A stretch of 64,000 nt of DNA from CBDCUW01 sp965222745 (GTDB lineage Bacteria; Planctomycetota; Planctomycetia; Pirellulales; Pirellulaceae), in NCBI GenBank assembly GCA_965222745.1, contig CBDCUW010000004.1, positions 2,604,001 to 2,668,000 on the forward strand, read 5' to 3'. The translations under genes were made by a program, and so were the position numbers. Every line of letters begins with the position of its first letter. Position 1 is the first letter of the stretch. Below are positions 53,251 to 63,627 of this stretch, piece after piece. The notes under the pieces are model-generated. The model had not been told where the DNA came from, made no database searches, and was given only the letters and a program-made list of their open reading frames with translations.

Positions 53251-56200
53251 CTATGGACAGGGAGTATCGGTGTGCCCAGCGTTGCTGCTGGAAAAACGAT
53301 GGCTGATCCCGTATGGATCACCACCTAAAACTGTATCGTCACCGTTAGTTGGGTATGTTCTCTTGCACCAAGCCCTGGCTTGCTCAAACTTCACGCTGTG
53401 ACCGTTTACGTCCTGATCAGATAGATACAGCTCCCAGAAATCTCGAATGCATCTTCCCTGCTCAGCCGCCATCTCCGCGTCATCGCTCTGATCGTCATCG
53501 AAGGGCCACGGATGTGTGAACGCGTCTCGAAGTTCAAACTCAATATTTGCAGAAAAATAACTACCTGTCACCTTTACTGAGCCATCGCAACACCTCTCGC
53601 AGAACCATGTCTTGTGGAGCGTAGCACGATGGTAAACGTCGCTTCGTCCTAAGGGTAGCAATGGCCTTGAGTGCGATATGAAAGTGTCCATTTCCACCTT
53701 AGTCACTCTACTCTTACTATAAGTGCCTGGTCCTTTATCGCAATTTGTCGGAATTGCTTCTGCTTTATCAACAAATGCACTCGTGATGTGCCGAATCTTA
53801 TCGGCATGATAAGACTCAAACATGTCAGCCAATCCAATTTCTGTCAGGGTGACCGGACGACCATGGCCATGATTGTAGTGCCTAAAGAAGTCACCCCAGC
53901 CCCATGATAAGCCTGAAGGATCAACGTTCTGTGGTATGAAGTAGGCTACATAAAGGCTAGGTCCATCGACGTACCCAATCGGATCTTTGGAGCAAAACCG
54001 TCCCGTCAAAGGATCGTACATCCGTGCTCGGTAGTGATACAGTTCCGCTTCCTCATCCCACTCTCTTCCGGTGTAGGTATAGCGGTTGTCGTAGTTGCTT
54101 GACGTTCTTGCTGTTCCCCCGTTGTCATAGATACCAAGTCCGCCGTAGGCGGTGTAGCTGTAGCGTTCCTTGACGTTTCCGTTTTGGTCGGTCAGGGCAA
54201 TGATGCTGTATTGCTGGTTGCGGTGGTAGTAGTGCTCACCGCCGCCGGTGTGGCCGATCCGCATGATCGGCTCATCGATGTAGCTGGCGTAAATGTAGCA
54301 GTAAGTGGGACTGGTGGCGGCAGTGCCGGAGGGGTAGTCGAGGAAGGTTTGCTGGCCATTTTGCACGAAGATGGTGACGTTGGTGCCGTCGTCGCGTTTG
54401 ACCCGCCGGCCCAAGGCGTCGTAGCCGTAAGTGACGTCGTCGGTTGAATCGTTGTCGACATCAGCTCCGGTGAGCCGGTTGTCGAAATCCCAGCTCAGGG
54501 CAAGCGGGTTGGAGCCGCTGCGGAGAACAGCCGGAATAAACGTCATGTTGCCTTTGACGTCATGGGTGATCGACTGTGATGCAGCTGTGAGTAGTTCGTG
54601 AGCCGCCCCGTGGGTGCGGCTTTGAGTGGAAAGATTCTCGGTGATGCTGCTCCAGTCGCCGACCAAAGACAGGCTCCAGGATTGATCGAGATTGGTGTCG
54701 TCCCGCTCCCAGTTGACCAGACGGTCTTCGTCGTCATAGCCGCTTGATCCGACGGTGAAGCCGTAACCGCTCATCGTTCCCGTGATCGTCTCGGAGGTCT
54801 TGTTTTTGTTGTCATCCCACGCGTAGCTGTAATTGCCGATCGAGCCGCCCGTGTGGGTGATGCTGGCCAGCGTGTTGTCGCTGTTATAGGCGTGGGTGGC
54901 CGTAATCCCGTTATTGTACACGCTGCTGGTCATCCGGCCGCCGTTGTCATAGCTTCGGGTGTCGACGGTGGTGCTGTCGACCTTGATCGTGGCAAGCTGG
55001 CCGCGATCGGTGTAGCTGCGATCGACGTCGGTACCGTCGGGGTAGGTGTAGCTGGCGACTTGCCCGGCGTCATCATAGGCGGTATCGATGGTGTAAGTGA
55101 CGCCGGCGATGGTGAGTGCTTCACTGGCTTTGCGGCCGGCATCGTCGTAGGTGTAGGTCACCGTGTTGCTGTAGCGGCCACTGACCGCCGTGAGTATCCG
55201 CCCGACATCGTCATAGGTGAAACTGTCGGTATCGGCGATCGTGCCCGATGGGCTGTTGGCGGCCGTCCGGTAGTCGCGGGAAGTGAGCCTTCCAGCTAAG
55301 TCATAGTTGTAGGTAACGGTGTCGCCTGCTTGGTCTTGCTTGCGAAGCGTTCGACCGGCCGGATCACGCGTGAAGGTAACGATGCCGTAGGTCGACTGGC
55401 CGGGCGTACCGCCGGTGTGGTCGGGATAGGTTTCAGTCAGTTTGCCGCCGGCGTCGTTGTAGGTGTAGCTGGTCACATCGTCTTCGGCATCGGTGAGCGA
55501 GGAGAGCTGGCCGGTGGCGGTGTAGGCGAATTCGGTTTCACCGGCCAGCCGGTCGGTGGTCTTCACTTGCCGGCCGCGTGCGTCAAATGTGTAGGTGGTC
55601 GTTTCACTTTTGGCATCGGTCGAAGTGATCCGGTTGCCGGCGGCGTCATAGGTGCTGCTGGTGGCATCGCTGGCCGTGTCGGTGCAGGTCAGGTCGCGTC
55701 CCAACGCATCATAGGTGCAGTCCTCACCGACATTGTTCGGATCGCGAACCTTGGTCTGGTTGCCGGCAGCGTTGTATTCGTAAGAAGTGATCTTGCCCAA
55801 AGCGTCAACGCTTTGGATGGTGCGGCCGGCGGCATCGGCGTGCTGTTGACGCACCTTGCCCAGGGCATTGATGTTCTTGGTCACCAACACGGTGCCAAAG
55901 CCGGTCAGGTTGGTAGTGTTGTCATGCCGGCTGCATTGCCATGTGATCAAATCATTCGGATTGGTTCCATCATGCGGTTCAATGATGCCAGTCATCACGG
56001 TGCGACCGGAAGCATCGGCAATCGTGAAACGCAACTCCTCTTCGGCGTTGATCATGACGCGGGCACTGCCTGGAGCGGTCGTGCTGAAGCTGATGCCCGC
56101 TCCACCGTTGGCTTCGGTATCGGCCAGCTTAGTCAAAGCGTCGGAAAGATTGACGCTGTACGTACCGCCACCGAGTTGATTGGCGGTCAGACCACCGCTG

Positions 56201-59200
56201 GTCGCATCCAAACCACTTCCATCGGCCAAATTGTCGTCATAGAGATATTGTTCGGTCAGGCCAAGCGATGCAGAGACACTATCGAGTCCGGCAATCGGCG
56301 GATCATCCGCATCGACCACGCCGCGGGCGGTTAGCCAGGTGGTCCGAGCCACCGGCCGGCCCCTGCCATCGTAACGCGTGGTCACTTCCCGGTAGGTTTT
56401 GGCATCGACCGGGTTGTCGAGTGCCGCCGTGTGAGCACTATAGGTTTCGATGGTGGCCTGGTGCACCGTTCTTCCACCTGCATCCATGCGGCTGATACTG
56501 CCGTGACCGAGCGGGTTTTCTGTGGCGGTGACTTGGCCGCAGCAATCCTCGTAATGGGTCTTCCAGACCTTGCCGGCAAAGTCGGTGTGCTCGGTCTTTC
56601 GGCCAAGCAAATCATAGACAAAGGATTCGGTGGCCGCCTCGGTCGTTCCGGGGGCTTCGATGTGGGTTTTGACCAGTCCGCGATCGGTGTAGGTCCATTG
56701 CTGGCGAGCTTTTTGATAGCCACCGCTATCGCCTGAGTCGAAGTAACGGGGTGAGCGGACTTCGGTCACGTTGCTCCCATCGTCATAGTCGGTTTCGGTG
56801 CGCAGCGTCAGAGCGGTTGAAAGATTCGACAGGGTCGAACGATTCGTATAGTCGGCATCGGCAATGATGGCGGTTTGCCGGTTGCGGCTGTCATATTCAT
56901 GCTTGGTGGCCATGTTGCGGCCGTCATGGGTGCGTTCGATGTTGCCGACGGCGTCAAACACCGTGTCGGCGATGAGGTAATCGGCATTGGCGGTGAAGTC
57001 GCGTGTCTTGTTGATCACCGCATCAAAATCGGCCAGTGAAAATTCGGTCGTCGTGCCGGTGACGCTGCGGATCAGCCGCCCGTCCGTGGCGTCATAGGCG
57101 AAATAGGTCTTTCGGCCGTGGGCGTCTTCGCTGCTGAAGAGCTTGTTGTCGACATAGGTCAGTTCGCTGGTCGCTGACTCACCGTTACTGGTGTGAACGG
57201 TCGTCTCCACGCGGCGACCTCGATAGTCGTAGACATAGGTGATCTTGGCACCAGCCCGAACGCTTTCGGTCGGCTTATTGGTGCCGTCGAGATATTCCCA
57301 AGTTTCGGTGAGCGCCAGTTCCGGCGTCGCCGTTTCGGTGGTGCCATCCATCTGGGCTGCGGCCGTGACCCGCTTGGTCAGCCGATCGGCATCGTCATAT
57401 TCATAGGTCGTCACCACGCCCATGCGGTCGATCGTCTTGACCAGCAGCCCGGTCGAATTGCCGGTCGTGCCATAGACGTTCTTGAAGGTACTGCCATCGT
57501 CGTAGAGCGTACTGATCAGCCGGTGCCGGCCATCGTAAAAATACTCGGTGACGTGATCGGCCGGATCGGTCACCGTGTCGAGCCTTCCGAGCGAATCGTA
57601 GGTGAACTCAGTTTCCGGGCGCGTGCCGCCGCCGGTGTCGGCCGGGCCGGTGATCTTGCTCAGCAGATCGTCAACATTGTAGGCGTAGTCGGTTTCGTTG
57701 CCGAGCCAATCGATCACTTTGGAAAGCTTGTCGGTACCATTGCCGGAGGCATGGTACTGCCACTCCATCTTGGCATAGTCGGCCGTTTGTACATCATCGA
57801 TCGCACAGCGGTTGTAGGTAACCGAGCCGTAAGGGTCGATCGTCGGCGTGTTGGAGGTCGAATCGGTCAAGCCGACTTCCACCTTGGTTCGCCGGCCCTT
57901 GCTGTCGTAAGTCGTCAGCGTCACGCTGCCGTTGCGATCACGATAACGAGTCACCTGGTTGCGGGAGTTGTAACAGTAAGCTTCCAACGTATCGTCTTCG
58001 TAGACCGTCATCGTCAAATTGCCGAGCGTGTCGTAGGAGTGCGTTCGCTTGATGTCCCGCTCGTCGATCACCGAATCGGGCCGGCCGTGCAAGAGTTCGG
58101 TCATGTTGCCTTCGTAGCGGACATAAGAGGATTCGACCGTGCCGGTGATGTCGTAATTCTCCTCTTGCTGGTCGTAAGAGATCGTCCAGCCGTCTTTGTA
58201 GTAGCGTTTGGGGATGGTGTAAGTCGTGCCGCTTTGAGTGAGCAGGTGGAGTTCGGGCCTGACCATGCCGGCTCCTTCATAGACGGCGGCATAGACATCC
58301 CACGTTTCCGAATCGTCTTCGATGAAGGAGAAATACGACACTTCGTTCTCGCCGTTCCTGACCACGCGGGCCACGCCGACCGTGGTCGGCACCACCGTGC
58401 CGTTGACCGTGGCGACCGAACCGACCAGATTCACCTTCTTGTGCCGATGCATGGGCGGAGCGGCCAGATCGTCGATCGACATTTCGATCAAACCGTTTTG
58501 TCCGGCCGCGTAGCTGAAGGTACTGGTCGTCTGATCGGGATACTCCACCTCGCTCAAAAACCCGCCGCCATAGCTGTATTCAATGTCGCCGCCACTACCG
58601 GGCAGGGTCACCTTGCTGATCACCCAGTTGCCCGCTTCCTGCTGCGTCTTGTAGGTGAAGGTCAACGTGTTCCCCAGAGCATCGGTGACGGTATCGATCT
58701 GCCACTGCCTGGAGGGTGACGCATCAATTTCGGTTTGCGTCCAGGTTTTGTAGGTGATCGTGTAGCCGGTGCCGTCGACATTGCGTGCTTCGATCAATCG
58801 TCCGTCGGGCGGATGATTGTTTTGCACATTCCAGCTGGAATCGGCTTCGGCCAGGATCAGCTCAAACAAAAACCAGCTATTGTCGAAATTGTAGACCTTG
58901 GCATATTTGGCTCCGGGGAAATTCAGGCTCGTATCAACCCCTTCGATACCGTCGGCCGGATCCATCTGATCATCGAGAATCTCGACGCGGTCGACATGCT
59001 GACGCTCATCGGGCAGCAAGATATTGTCATCATCCCACTGGAAGTTGAACCGGGCCGAGGTCGAGGGCACGGTCAGAAACGCCCAGGTATGGCCATTCAG
59101 ATCCGAACCGCCCAGTGCATGGCTGTCATAGGTGTAAACGCTGTTGAAGGCATTGGTATCCATCCTGAGCCGAAGATCGAAATTGGTGACCACGCCCTGG

Positions 59201-59787
59201 CCAAGCCCGCCGGCAACAAAAAACTCGCGGCTGCGGTGAAACCGTTTCAACTCCAGTGTCGACGTGGCAATACGCGGCACATCAACGCCCCAGTGAATGT
59301 AGCTGTGAAAGGAATCATCGATGTAGGAACCGGTGGGAGTGATGAAATCTTCGCAGACATCGCATGTCGGTGGATTGATGCTGGGTGGTGAAGGATCGCT
59401 ACGGTTTTCGCCGCCACCGGCTTGATTCCCACCGCCGCAGGTGACGCAGCTTCGATTGGCCCCAGCAAGATTCGGTGGGGGTGCCGCACCGCCGCCGCCG
59501 GACTTCTTGCCGCCGGCCCCCGCTCCTTCTCCCACCCCGAAACCACCAGTTCCGGCTCCTTCGCCCACGCCAAAGCCCGAATCACTGGGCCCTGAAGACG
59601 ACGACACATTGCCAGGGCATGGGTGACGTCCGAAGCAATGCTCGAACGGATTGCCGCTGGCTTGTTGGACCGCATCATCCGGATCGATATACGGACCATT
59701 GTCGCTTTGAGCGACATTGCCCACCAACATCAACAGGCACACCAAAACCCACGGTAATCGCCATCGGTTGCTCGTCATCTTCATCAC
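53251..59787 (-). CDS. Giant secreted RHS/YD-repeat protein with distinct C-terminal tip
   Basis: A 2178-residue exported protein; ATG codons at 59787, 59784 and 59778 are all possible starts before the signal peptide (WRLPWVLVCLLMLVGNVAQS). A Gly/Ser-rich linker with a duplicated GFGVGEGAG motif and Cys pairs (CVTCGGG, CDVCED) follows. From about residue 160 there are DUF6531-like and dozens of YD repeats (YDALGRD, YDAAGNRIT, YDDAGRKAS). The RHS core ends DPLTGRFCSKDPIGYVDGPS and DPSGL near residue 1960. The last 218 residues are unlike the repeats, with several Cys (WFCERCCDGS) and His/Asp residues, resembling the variable toxin tip of polymorphic RHS proteins; I recognise no toxin family. 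A membrane protein gene follows 7 bp downstream. Confidence 0.92.
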   Translation of the reverse strand: MMKMTSNRWRLPWVLVCLLMLVGNVAQSDNGPYIDPDDAVQQASGNPFEHCFGRHPCPGNVSSSSGPSDSGFGVGEGAGTGGFGVGEGAGAGGKKSGGGGAAPPPNLAGANRSCVTCGGGNQAGGGENRSDPSPPSINPPTCDVCEDFITPTGSYIDDSFHSYIHWGVDVPRIATSTLELKRFHRSREFFVAGGLGQGVVTNFDLRLRMDTNAFNSVYTYDSHALGGSDLNGHTWAFLTVPSTSARFNFQWDDDNILLPDERQHVDRVEILDDQMDPADGIEGVDTSLNFPGAKYAKVYNFDNSWFLFELILAEADSSWNVQNNHPPDGRLIEARNVDGTGYTITYKTWTQTEIDASPSRQWQIDTVTDALGNTLTFTYKTQQEAGNWVISKVTLPGSGGDIEYSYGGGFLSEVEYPDQTTSTFSYAAGQNGLIEMSIDDLAAPPMHRHKKVNLVGSVATVNGTVVPTTVGVARVVRNGENEVSYFSFIEDDSETWDVYAAVYEGAGMVRPELHLLTQSGTTYTIPKRYYKDGWTISYDQQEENYDITGTVESSYVRYEGNMTELLHGRPDSVIDERDIKRTHSYDTLGNLTMTVYEDDTLEAYCYNSRNQVTRYRDRNGSVTLTTYDSKGRRTKVEVGLTDSTSNTPTIDPYGSVTYNRCAIDDVQTADYAKMEWQYHASGNGTDKLSKVIDWLGNETDYAYNVDDLLSKITGPADTGGGTRPETEFTYDSLGRLDTVTDPADHVTEYFYDGRHRLISTLYDDGSTFKNVYGTTGNSTGLLVKTIDRMGVVTTYEYDDADRLTKRVTAAAQMDGTTETATPELALTETWEYLDGTNKPTESVRAGAKITYVYDYRGRRVETTVHTSNGESATSELTYVDNKLFSSEDAHGRKTYFAYDATDGRLIRSVTGTTTEFSLADFDAVINKTRDFTANADYLIADTVFDAVGNIERTHDGRNMATKHEYDSRNRQTAIIADADYTNRSTLSNLSTALTLRTETDYDDGSNVTEVRSPRYFDSGDSGGYQKARQQWTYTDRGLVKTHIEAPGTTEAATESFVYDLLGRKTEHTDFAGKVWKTHYEDCCGQVTATENPLGHGSISRMDAGGRTVHQATIETYSAHTAALDNPVDAKTYREVTTRYDGRGRPVARTTWLTARGVVDADDPPIAGLDSVSASLGLTEQYLYDDNLADGSGLDATSGGLTANQLGGGTYSVNLSDALTKLADTEANGGAGISFSTTAPGSARVMINAEEELRFTIADASGRTVMTGIIEPHDGTNPNDLITWQCSRHDNTTNLTGFGTVLVTKNINALGKVRQQHADAAGRTIQSVDALGKITSYEYNAAGNQTKVRDPNNVGEDCTYDALGRDLTCTDTASDATSSTYDAAGNRITSTDAKSETTTYTFDARGRQVKTTDRLAGETEFAYTATGQLSSLTDAEDDVTSYTYNDAGGKLTETYPDHTGGTPGQSTYGIVTFTRDPAGRTLRKQDQAGDTVTYNYDLAGRLTSRDYRTAANSPSGTIADTDSFTYDDVGRILTAVSGRYSNTVTYTYDDAGRKASEALTIAGVTYTIDTAYDDAGQVASYTYPDGTDVDRSYTDRGQLATIKVDSTTVDTRSYDNGGRMTSSVYNNGITATHAYNSDNTLASITHTGGSIGNYSYAWDDNKNKTSETITGTMSGYGFTVGSSGYDDEDRLVNWERDDTNLDQSWSLSLVGDWSSITENLSTQSRTHGAAHELLTAASQSITHDVKGNMTFIPAVLRSGSNPLALSWDFDNRLTGADVDNDSTDDVTYGYDALGRRVKRDDGTNVTIFVQNGQQTFLDYPSGTAATSPTYCYIYASYIDEPIMRIGHTGGGEHYYHRNQQYSIIALTDQNGNVKERYSYTAYGGLGIYDNGGTARTSSNYDNRYTYTGREWDEEAELYHYRARMYDPLTGRFCSKDPIGYVDGPSLYVAYFIPQNVDPSGLSWGWGDFFRHYNHGHGRPVTLTEIGLADMFESYHADKIRHITSAFVDKAEAIPTNCDKGPGTYSKSRVTKVEMDTFISHSRPLLPLGRSDVYHRATLHKTWFCERCCDGSVKVTGSYFSANIEFELRDAFTHPWPFDDDQSDDAEMAAEQGRCIRDFWELYLSDQDVNGHSVKFEQARAWCKRTYPTNGDDTVLGGDPYGISHRFSSSNAGHTDTPCP

Positions 59788-60870
59788 CCCTATCCGCCTT
59801 CATTTGCCGGCGGCCGCGATTGACGGCAACATCACCGGCAAACGTATCGGGTAAGAAGCGTTCACGGCCCAACATCGATTGCCATCGAAGCTGGAACGAC
59901 CAGCAATACCAACGCAACCACGTCGGTTTACTCGTCTATCGCCCCCCACCACAACGAAGAATAAGTTGAAAAGTCGTTTGGCTTGCCGAGCGGAGGCAAA
60001 GAGCAGTGCTTGTATCTTGTAACCCCCACCAAGCAACTTCAATGCTATGGCCCACCATCGATCGGTCAAGCATTTGTCAAAGCGATTTTGACGATCACAG
60101 ACCAACTGAGCAGTTGGCTGCGTTTTGGCACGCCGCCCTATCTCCTTACCGCAACATGAGTAAGGACGAAAAACGGGCCGGAAAACCAGGTGATAGCAAC
60201 ATCAAAAATTTATTCTTTTTACTGCTACTGCCGAGGCAACCGTGACCACCGTGCAAGTCGATACTTCACGTCCGAACTCGGACCACACGATAAAACGCGA
60301 TACCAAGTGTCCAAACGGTGCGGCTGACCAACGATGGCTTGGGGAGGTCCCTGACGGTTGGATTGCGCTAAGGCTGCGTTTGGGCAACGCGTACGCAGTC
60401 TCCGAAGACGGTAGGCTGTTTGTTGTATGTGTAAGCCCACCAAGGATTTACGGGGTGCCGAGGACTTGGCAGCGAGTCCTCGCCAACCCCCGGCTCCGCC
60501 CCAACACCCCTGCCCTCAACCACCTTCGCTCTGGCTCCGGTGGTTTGCGGGCTCCGTCTGCTCTGGCAGCCGTCGTAAATCCCCTGCCGACGAGACCGGT
60601 GTGTGTTTGTTGTTTTCCACCCCTCTGCCACTCAACAAAGGCATGACTGATGAGGTTCGATTTTGCTTCGCGGGAGTACGCCCATTGGCTGCCCCAGCTT
60701 GACTCGCCTCGATCCTCCGACTGGGCGTTTCTGTCATTTCCCCTCGTTCCCATGTCCAATCTCTACCACGTCCGCCTGCAGTATGGTGTTTCTGGTCGTC
60801 GAGCACGAGTTAGAGTACGAATGGGTGAAATTTAATTCCCGGAAGATCCGAAAAAGAAGGAGAGCAAGAA
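59788..60870. other. 1083-bp gene-free stretch upstream of the RHS and aldolase genes
   Basis: It must contain the RHS promoter (near 59800-60000) and the aldolase promoter. No convincing gene is present. Around 60447-60590 there is a GC-rich, partly palindromic stretch in which GGATTTACG..G..TGCC recurs in inverted orientation, looking like a noncoding repeat. Nothing else recognisable. Confidence 0.4.
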
Positions 60871-61689
60871 GTGAGCATGACACCCGCCGAATTGCGACAA
60901 CATCTCCGCGCCGGCGAAAAAGTCTTTGGGACTCTGATCGTTTCGCCGTCACCGCATTGGCCCGAAGTGGTCAAGATGTGCGGGCTGGATTTTGTTTTCA
61001 TCGACACGGAACACATCGCTCTCGATCGCGCCCAACTGAGCTGGATGTGTCAGACCTACTCGGCAATCGGCGTCCCACCGATCGTAAGAATCCCTTCGCC
61101 CGATCCTTACGCGGCCACCATGGTTCTTGATGGTGGTGCGGCAGGGATCATTGCACCGTACGTGGAATCGGTCGAGCAAGTTCAGGCACTGCGCGGTGCG
61201 GTGAAAATGCGGCCGATCAAGGGGCGAAAGCTGCAGGGGATGCTCTCCGGCAAGCGGGCCGAACCGGAGTTACAAGCCTACATCCATGAAGGCGCAAAGG
61301 AACGTCTGTTGATCGTCAACATCGAAAGCACTCCCGCCATCGATGCACTTGATGACATCGTGAAGGTGCCTGACCTGGATGGAGTTCTCATCGGCCCTCA
61401 CGATTTGTCATCCAGTCTGGCCGTGCCTGAGAAGTACGACCACCCAGACTTCCTCGCTGCCTGCGAAACCATTTTTCGCAAAGCGCGTTCGGCGGGAATC
61501 GGCGCTGGCATTCATTTTTGGGGAGACGTTGGACGGCAAACCCGGCTACTTGAACTTGGAGCAAATATGCTGATCCACAGCGCCGACATCAATTTGTTTC
61601 AAAAACACCTGAGTGCGGAGTTGGCCGCCATTCGCGAGGCGGCCGGTTTGAAATCCGCTGCCACGGAAGGAGATGGTCCTGCGATTTGA
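60871..61689 (+). CDS. HpcH/HpaI-family aldolase
   Basis: A 272-residue class II (metal-dependent) aldolase of the 2-keto-3-deoxy-sugar / 4-hydroxy-2-oxo-heptanedioate type, which splits or forms pyruvate-derived aldol bonds. The GTG start at 60871 is preferred because AAGGAG ends about 9 bp upstream; ATG 60877 is in frame two codons later. Typical blocks are GLDFVFIDTEHIALDRAQLS, PIVRIPSPDPYAATMVLDGG, AAGIIAPYVESVEQ, IVNIESTPAIDALDDI (Glu metal ligand) and LIGPHDLSSSL (Asp ligand). No signal peptide, so cytoplasmic. It is convergent with the sulfatase, 32 bp apart; sugar acid breakdown would fit the local polysaccharide theme. Confidence 0.92.
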   Translation: MSMTPAELRQHLRAGEKVFGTLIVSPSPHWPEVVKMCGLDFVFIDTEHIALDRAQLSWMCQTYSAIGVPPIVRIPSPDPYAATMVLDGGAAGIIAPYVESVEQVQALRGAVKMRPIKGRKLQGMLSGKRAEPELQAYIHEGAKERLLIVNIESTPAIDALDDIVKVPDLDGVLIGPHDLSSSLAVPEKYDHPDFLAACETIFRKARSAGIGAGIHFWGDVGRQTRLLELGANMLIHSADINLFQKHLSAELAAIREAAGLKSAATEGDGPAI

Positions 61690-61721
61690 CAGGAACAGCC
61701 ACTCCGAACCGGTCGGAAGAT

Positions 61722-63332
61722 TCATTTCGATCGTCTGTAAAAATCTTCCGCTTTTAGATTGGGATCAAAGTCTGGATTTGGCTTCATCATCTGCGCGTTC
61801 ACACTGGTGCGCCACTGATGCAGTTTATCTTTCAATTCCTTTGTTCGCTCGATCTCTATTTCGGATAAATCCCTTTGCTCACCGAGGTCGTTCTCCAGGT
61901 CAAACAGCTGGACGCTTCCGTTTTCGAAGTACTCCAAAAGCTTGTATTTTCCCAATCGGATGGCACCTCCTGGGCTGTGCATTCCATGGTTACTGTAGTG
62001 AGGGAAGTGCCAGTAGATGGCTCGCTCTGCGATGGATTCCCCTTGAACCAACGGCGCAATGCTGACTCCTTCTTTGTCGCTGCTGACCTCGTCGCCAGCG
62101 CCAATCATGTCCATGATCGTGGGGAAAAAGTCGACGCTGCTGACCGGTGTCGAGCATACGGATCCAACTTTGCCTTTGCCCGGCCACTTGATGATCAATG
62201 GGACGCGTATTCCGCCCTCGTAAAGCCAGCCTTTCGCTCCCCGCAACGGCAGGCAGGATGTCGAATAAGCCTTATCAACATCCTCTTCGGCGACGATCCT
62301 TTTCGGATTTCCAACATTCATCGCGGCCATTCCCCCGTTGTCGGAGAAGAAGATGACAATCGTTTCATCTTCGATACCGAGTTCCGCAAGCTTCGTGACA
62401 ATCCGTTGCAGACTCTGGTCGACACTCTCCACCATGGCTGCGAACTGGACGTTGTCCTGTTTCTGTCTGACCTTGATCGTTCCCCTGGGCAGGACTTTGT
62501 GTCGCGAGAATTCGGGAGTCTTGATCAGACGTGCCAGTTCTTCCTTTGACGGACTGTCGGGGCTGTCGGGATTGCCTTCCAGGATGAAGTCGGCTGCGCC
62601 TGCCGGCGGGGATTCCTGTAACTTCCGAGAGTACTTTTCGACCAGGTCGTCACGTCCCTGGATCGGGTCGTGGACGGCGAAGTGCGCCATGTACAGAAAG
62701 AACGGCTTGTCTTTCTGGTCGTCCAACCAACTGACCGCTTCGTCGGTCAACCTGTCCGTCAGGTAGTCCCCTTTCTTGCTTTCCAGGTTCTTCATCCCAA
62801 ACGGACCGTGAAATGTGCGCCAATTCGACGGAACATTGGGGATATGAAGATCGAAGCCATGCTTCAACGCAGTGGACGGCTCTCGCCCCAGATGCCACTT
62901 GCCAAAGATCGCCGTTGAGTAGCCTTTGGCCTTCAATGCCTCGGCGATCGTCGTTTCTTCGTACGGCAGGTGTTGATGGATCTCCGCATTCAACAGCCTC
63001 TGAAACGGAAAGTTCCGGCGTCCTGGCAACCAGTCCGTGAGATTCAGAGTCGCCGGGTACTTGCCTGTCAGAATGCTTGCTCTTGTTGGCGAACAAACAT
63101 GACAGGCCGCGTAAGCGTCGGTAAAACGAACCCCCTGGGCCGCCAACCGATCGATGCTGGGTGTGTCGTAAAATGTGCTCCCAAAACAGCCGACATCTGA
63201 CCAGCCGAGGTCATCGACGAGAAAGAAGACGACGTTGGGCTGGCGGATTTCGTTGGCCTGAACCGGCAAGGCAACGAGGCCAATCGCGACAACGAGGGTA
63301 AGGGTGAAGCGGAGTGTTTGTATTCTTGTCAT
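61722..63332 (-). CDS. Secreted Cys-type sulfatase
   Basis: A 536-residue sulfatase with signal peptide LRFTLTLVVAIGLVALPVQA. Asp40-Asp41 are in FLVDDLGWSDVGCFG, and Cys80-Ser-Pro-Thr-Arg84 is the formylglycine motif (HVCSPTRASILTGKYP). IFGKWHLGREPS and FSDNGGMAAMNVG complete the active site. It resembles arylsulfatase A-like enzymes, and shares the SASILTGKYP-type block with many planctomycete paralogues. It is convergent with the aldolase gene and followed upstream by a truncated four-helix-bundle gene. Substrate unknown. Confidence 0.93.
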   Translation of the reverse strand: MTRIQTLRFTLTLVVAIGLVALPVQANEIRQPNVVFFLVDDLGWSDVGCFGSTFYDTPSIDRLAAQGVRFTDAYAACHVCSPTRASILTGKYPATLNLTDWLPGRRNFPFQRLLNAEIHQHLPYEETTIAEALKAKGYSTAIFGKWHLGREPSTALKHGFDLHIPNVPSNWRTFHGPFGMKNLESKKGDYLTDRLTDEAVSWLDDQKDKPFFLYMAHFAVHDPIQGRDDLVEKYSRKLQESPPAGAADFILEGNPDSPDSPSKEELARLIKTPEFSRHKVLPRGTIKVRQKQDNVQFAAMVESVDQSLQRIVTKLAELGIEDETIVIFFSDNGGMAAMNVGNPKRIVAEEDVDKAYSTSCLPLRGAKGWLYEGGIRVPLIIKWPGKGKVGSVCSTPVSSVDFFPTIMDMIGAGDEVSSDKEGVSIAPLVQGESIAERAIYWHFPHYSNHGMHSPGGAIRLGKYKLLEYFENGSVQLFDLENDLGEQRDLSEIEIERTKELKDKLHQWRTSVNAQMMKPNPDFDPNLKAEDFYRRSK

Positions 63333-63358
63333 GAAAAAACTTGAGGTGAAAGTGCGAA

Positions 63359-63532
63359 CTATTTCCGATTGGGCACTGCGAGCTGATTGCAGATGACGGC
63401 GGGTTTTGGGATGGCTTCAAGAACGTCGTCTGCCCATGTGAAAAAACGAACGGCGGCCTGATAGACGTTCAGCTTCTCATGATCGAATCCGCTCATTGCT
63501 ACACTGCCCTCCTCGCTCTCAATCTTACTCAT
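63359..63532 (-). pseudogene. Four-helix-bundle protein (rRNA intervening-sequence type), truncated
   Basis: A 57-codon frame from ATG 63532 reads MSGFDHEKLNVYQAAVRFF (from its second Met) then TWADDVLEAIPK. This is the start of the S23/IVS four-helix-bundle family, normally about 120 residues. The frame ends early after AVICNQLAVPNRK, so only the first helix pair remains. It lies just upstream of the sulfatase start. Confidence 0.55.
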
Positions 63533-63565
63533 ACTCTCGCTCCCTGATGGTCGGCATTCAGCGTG

Positions 63566-63627
63566 GGAACCAGATCAAGAGTAAGATTAGGATGAAGAAT
63601 CAGCACGCATGGCAGTGATCTGGTTCC
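63566..63627. repeat. 12-bp perfect inverted repeat
   Basis: GGAACCAGATCA (63566-63577) pairs with TGATCTGGTTCC (63616-63627) across 38 bp. It could be an operator-like site or the end of a mobile fragment next to the truncated four-helix-bundle gene. Confidence 0.4.

Noticed and set aside
57193..58719. 508-codon open frame on the plus strand
   Set aside because: It is antisense to YD repeats of the RHS gene; its Val/Gly/Ile-rich low-complexity product is a by-product of the repeats.
60242..60646. 134-codon plus-strand frame upstream of the aldolase
   Set aside because: It runs through a GC-rich palindromic noncoding stretch and its product is low-complexity Pro/Arg/Leu; the opposite strand looks equally open.
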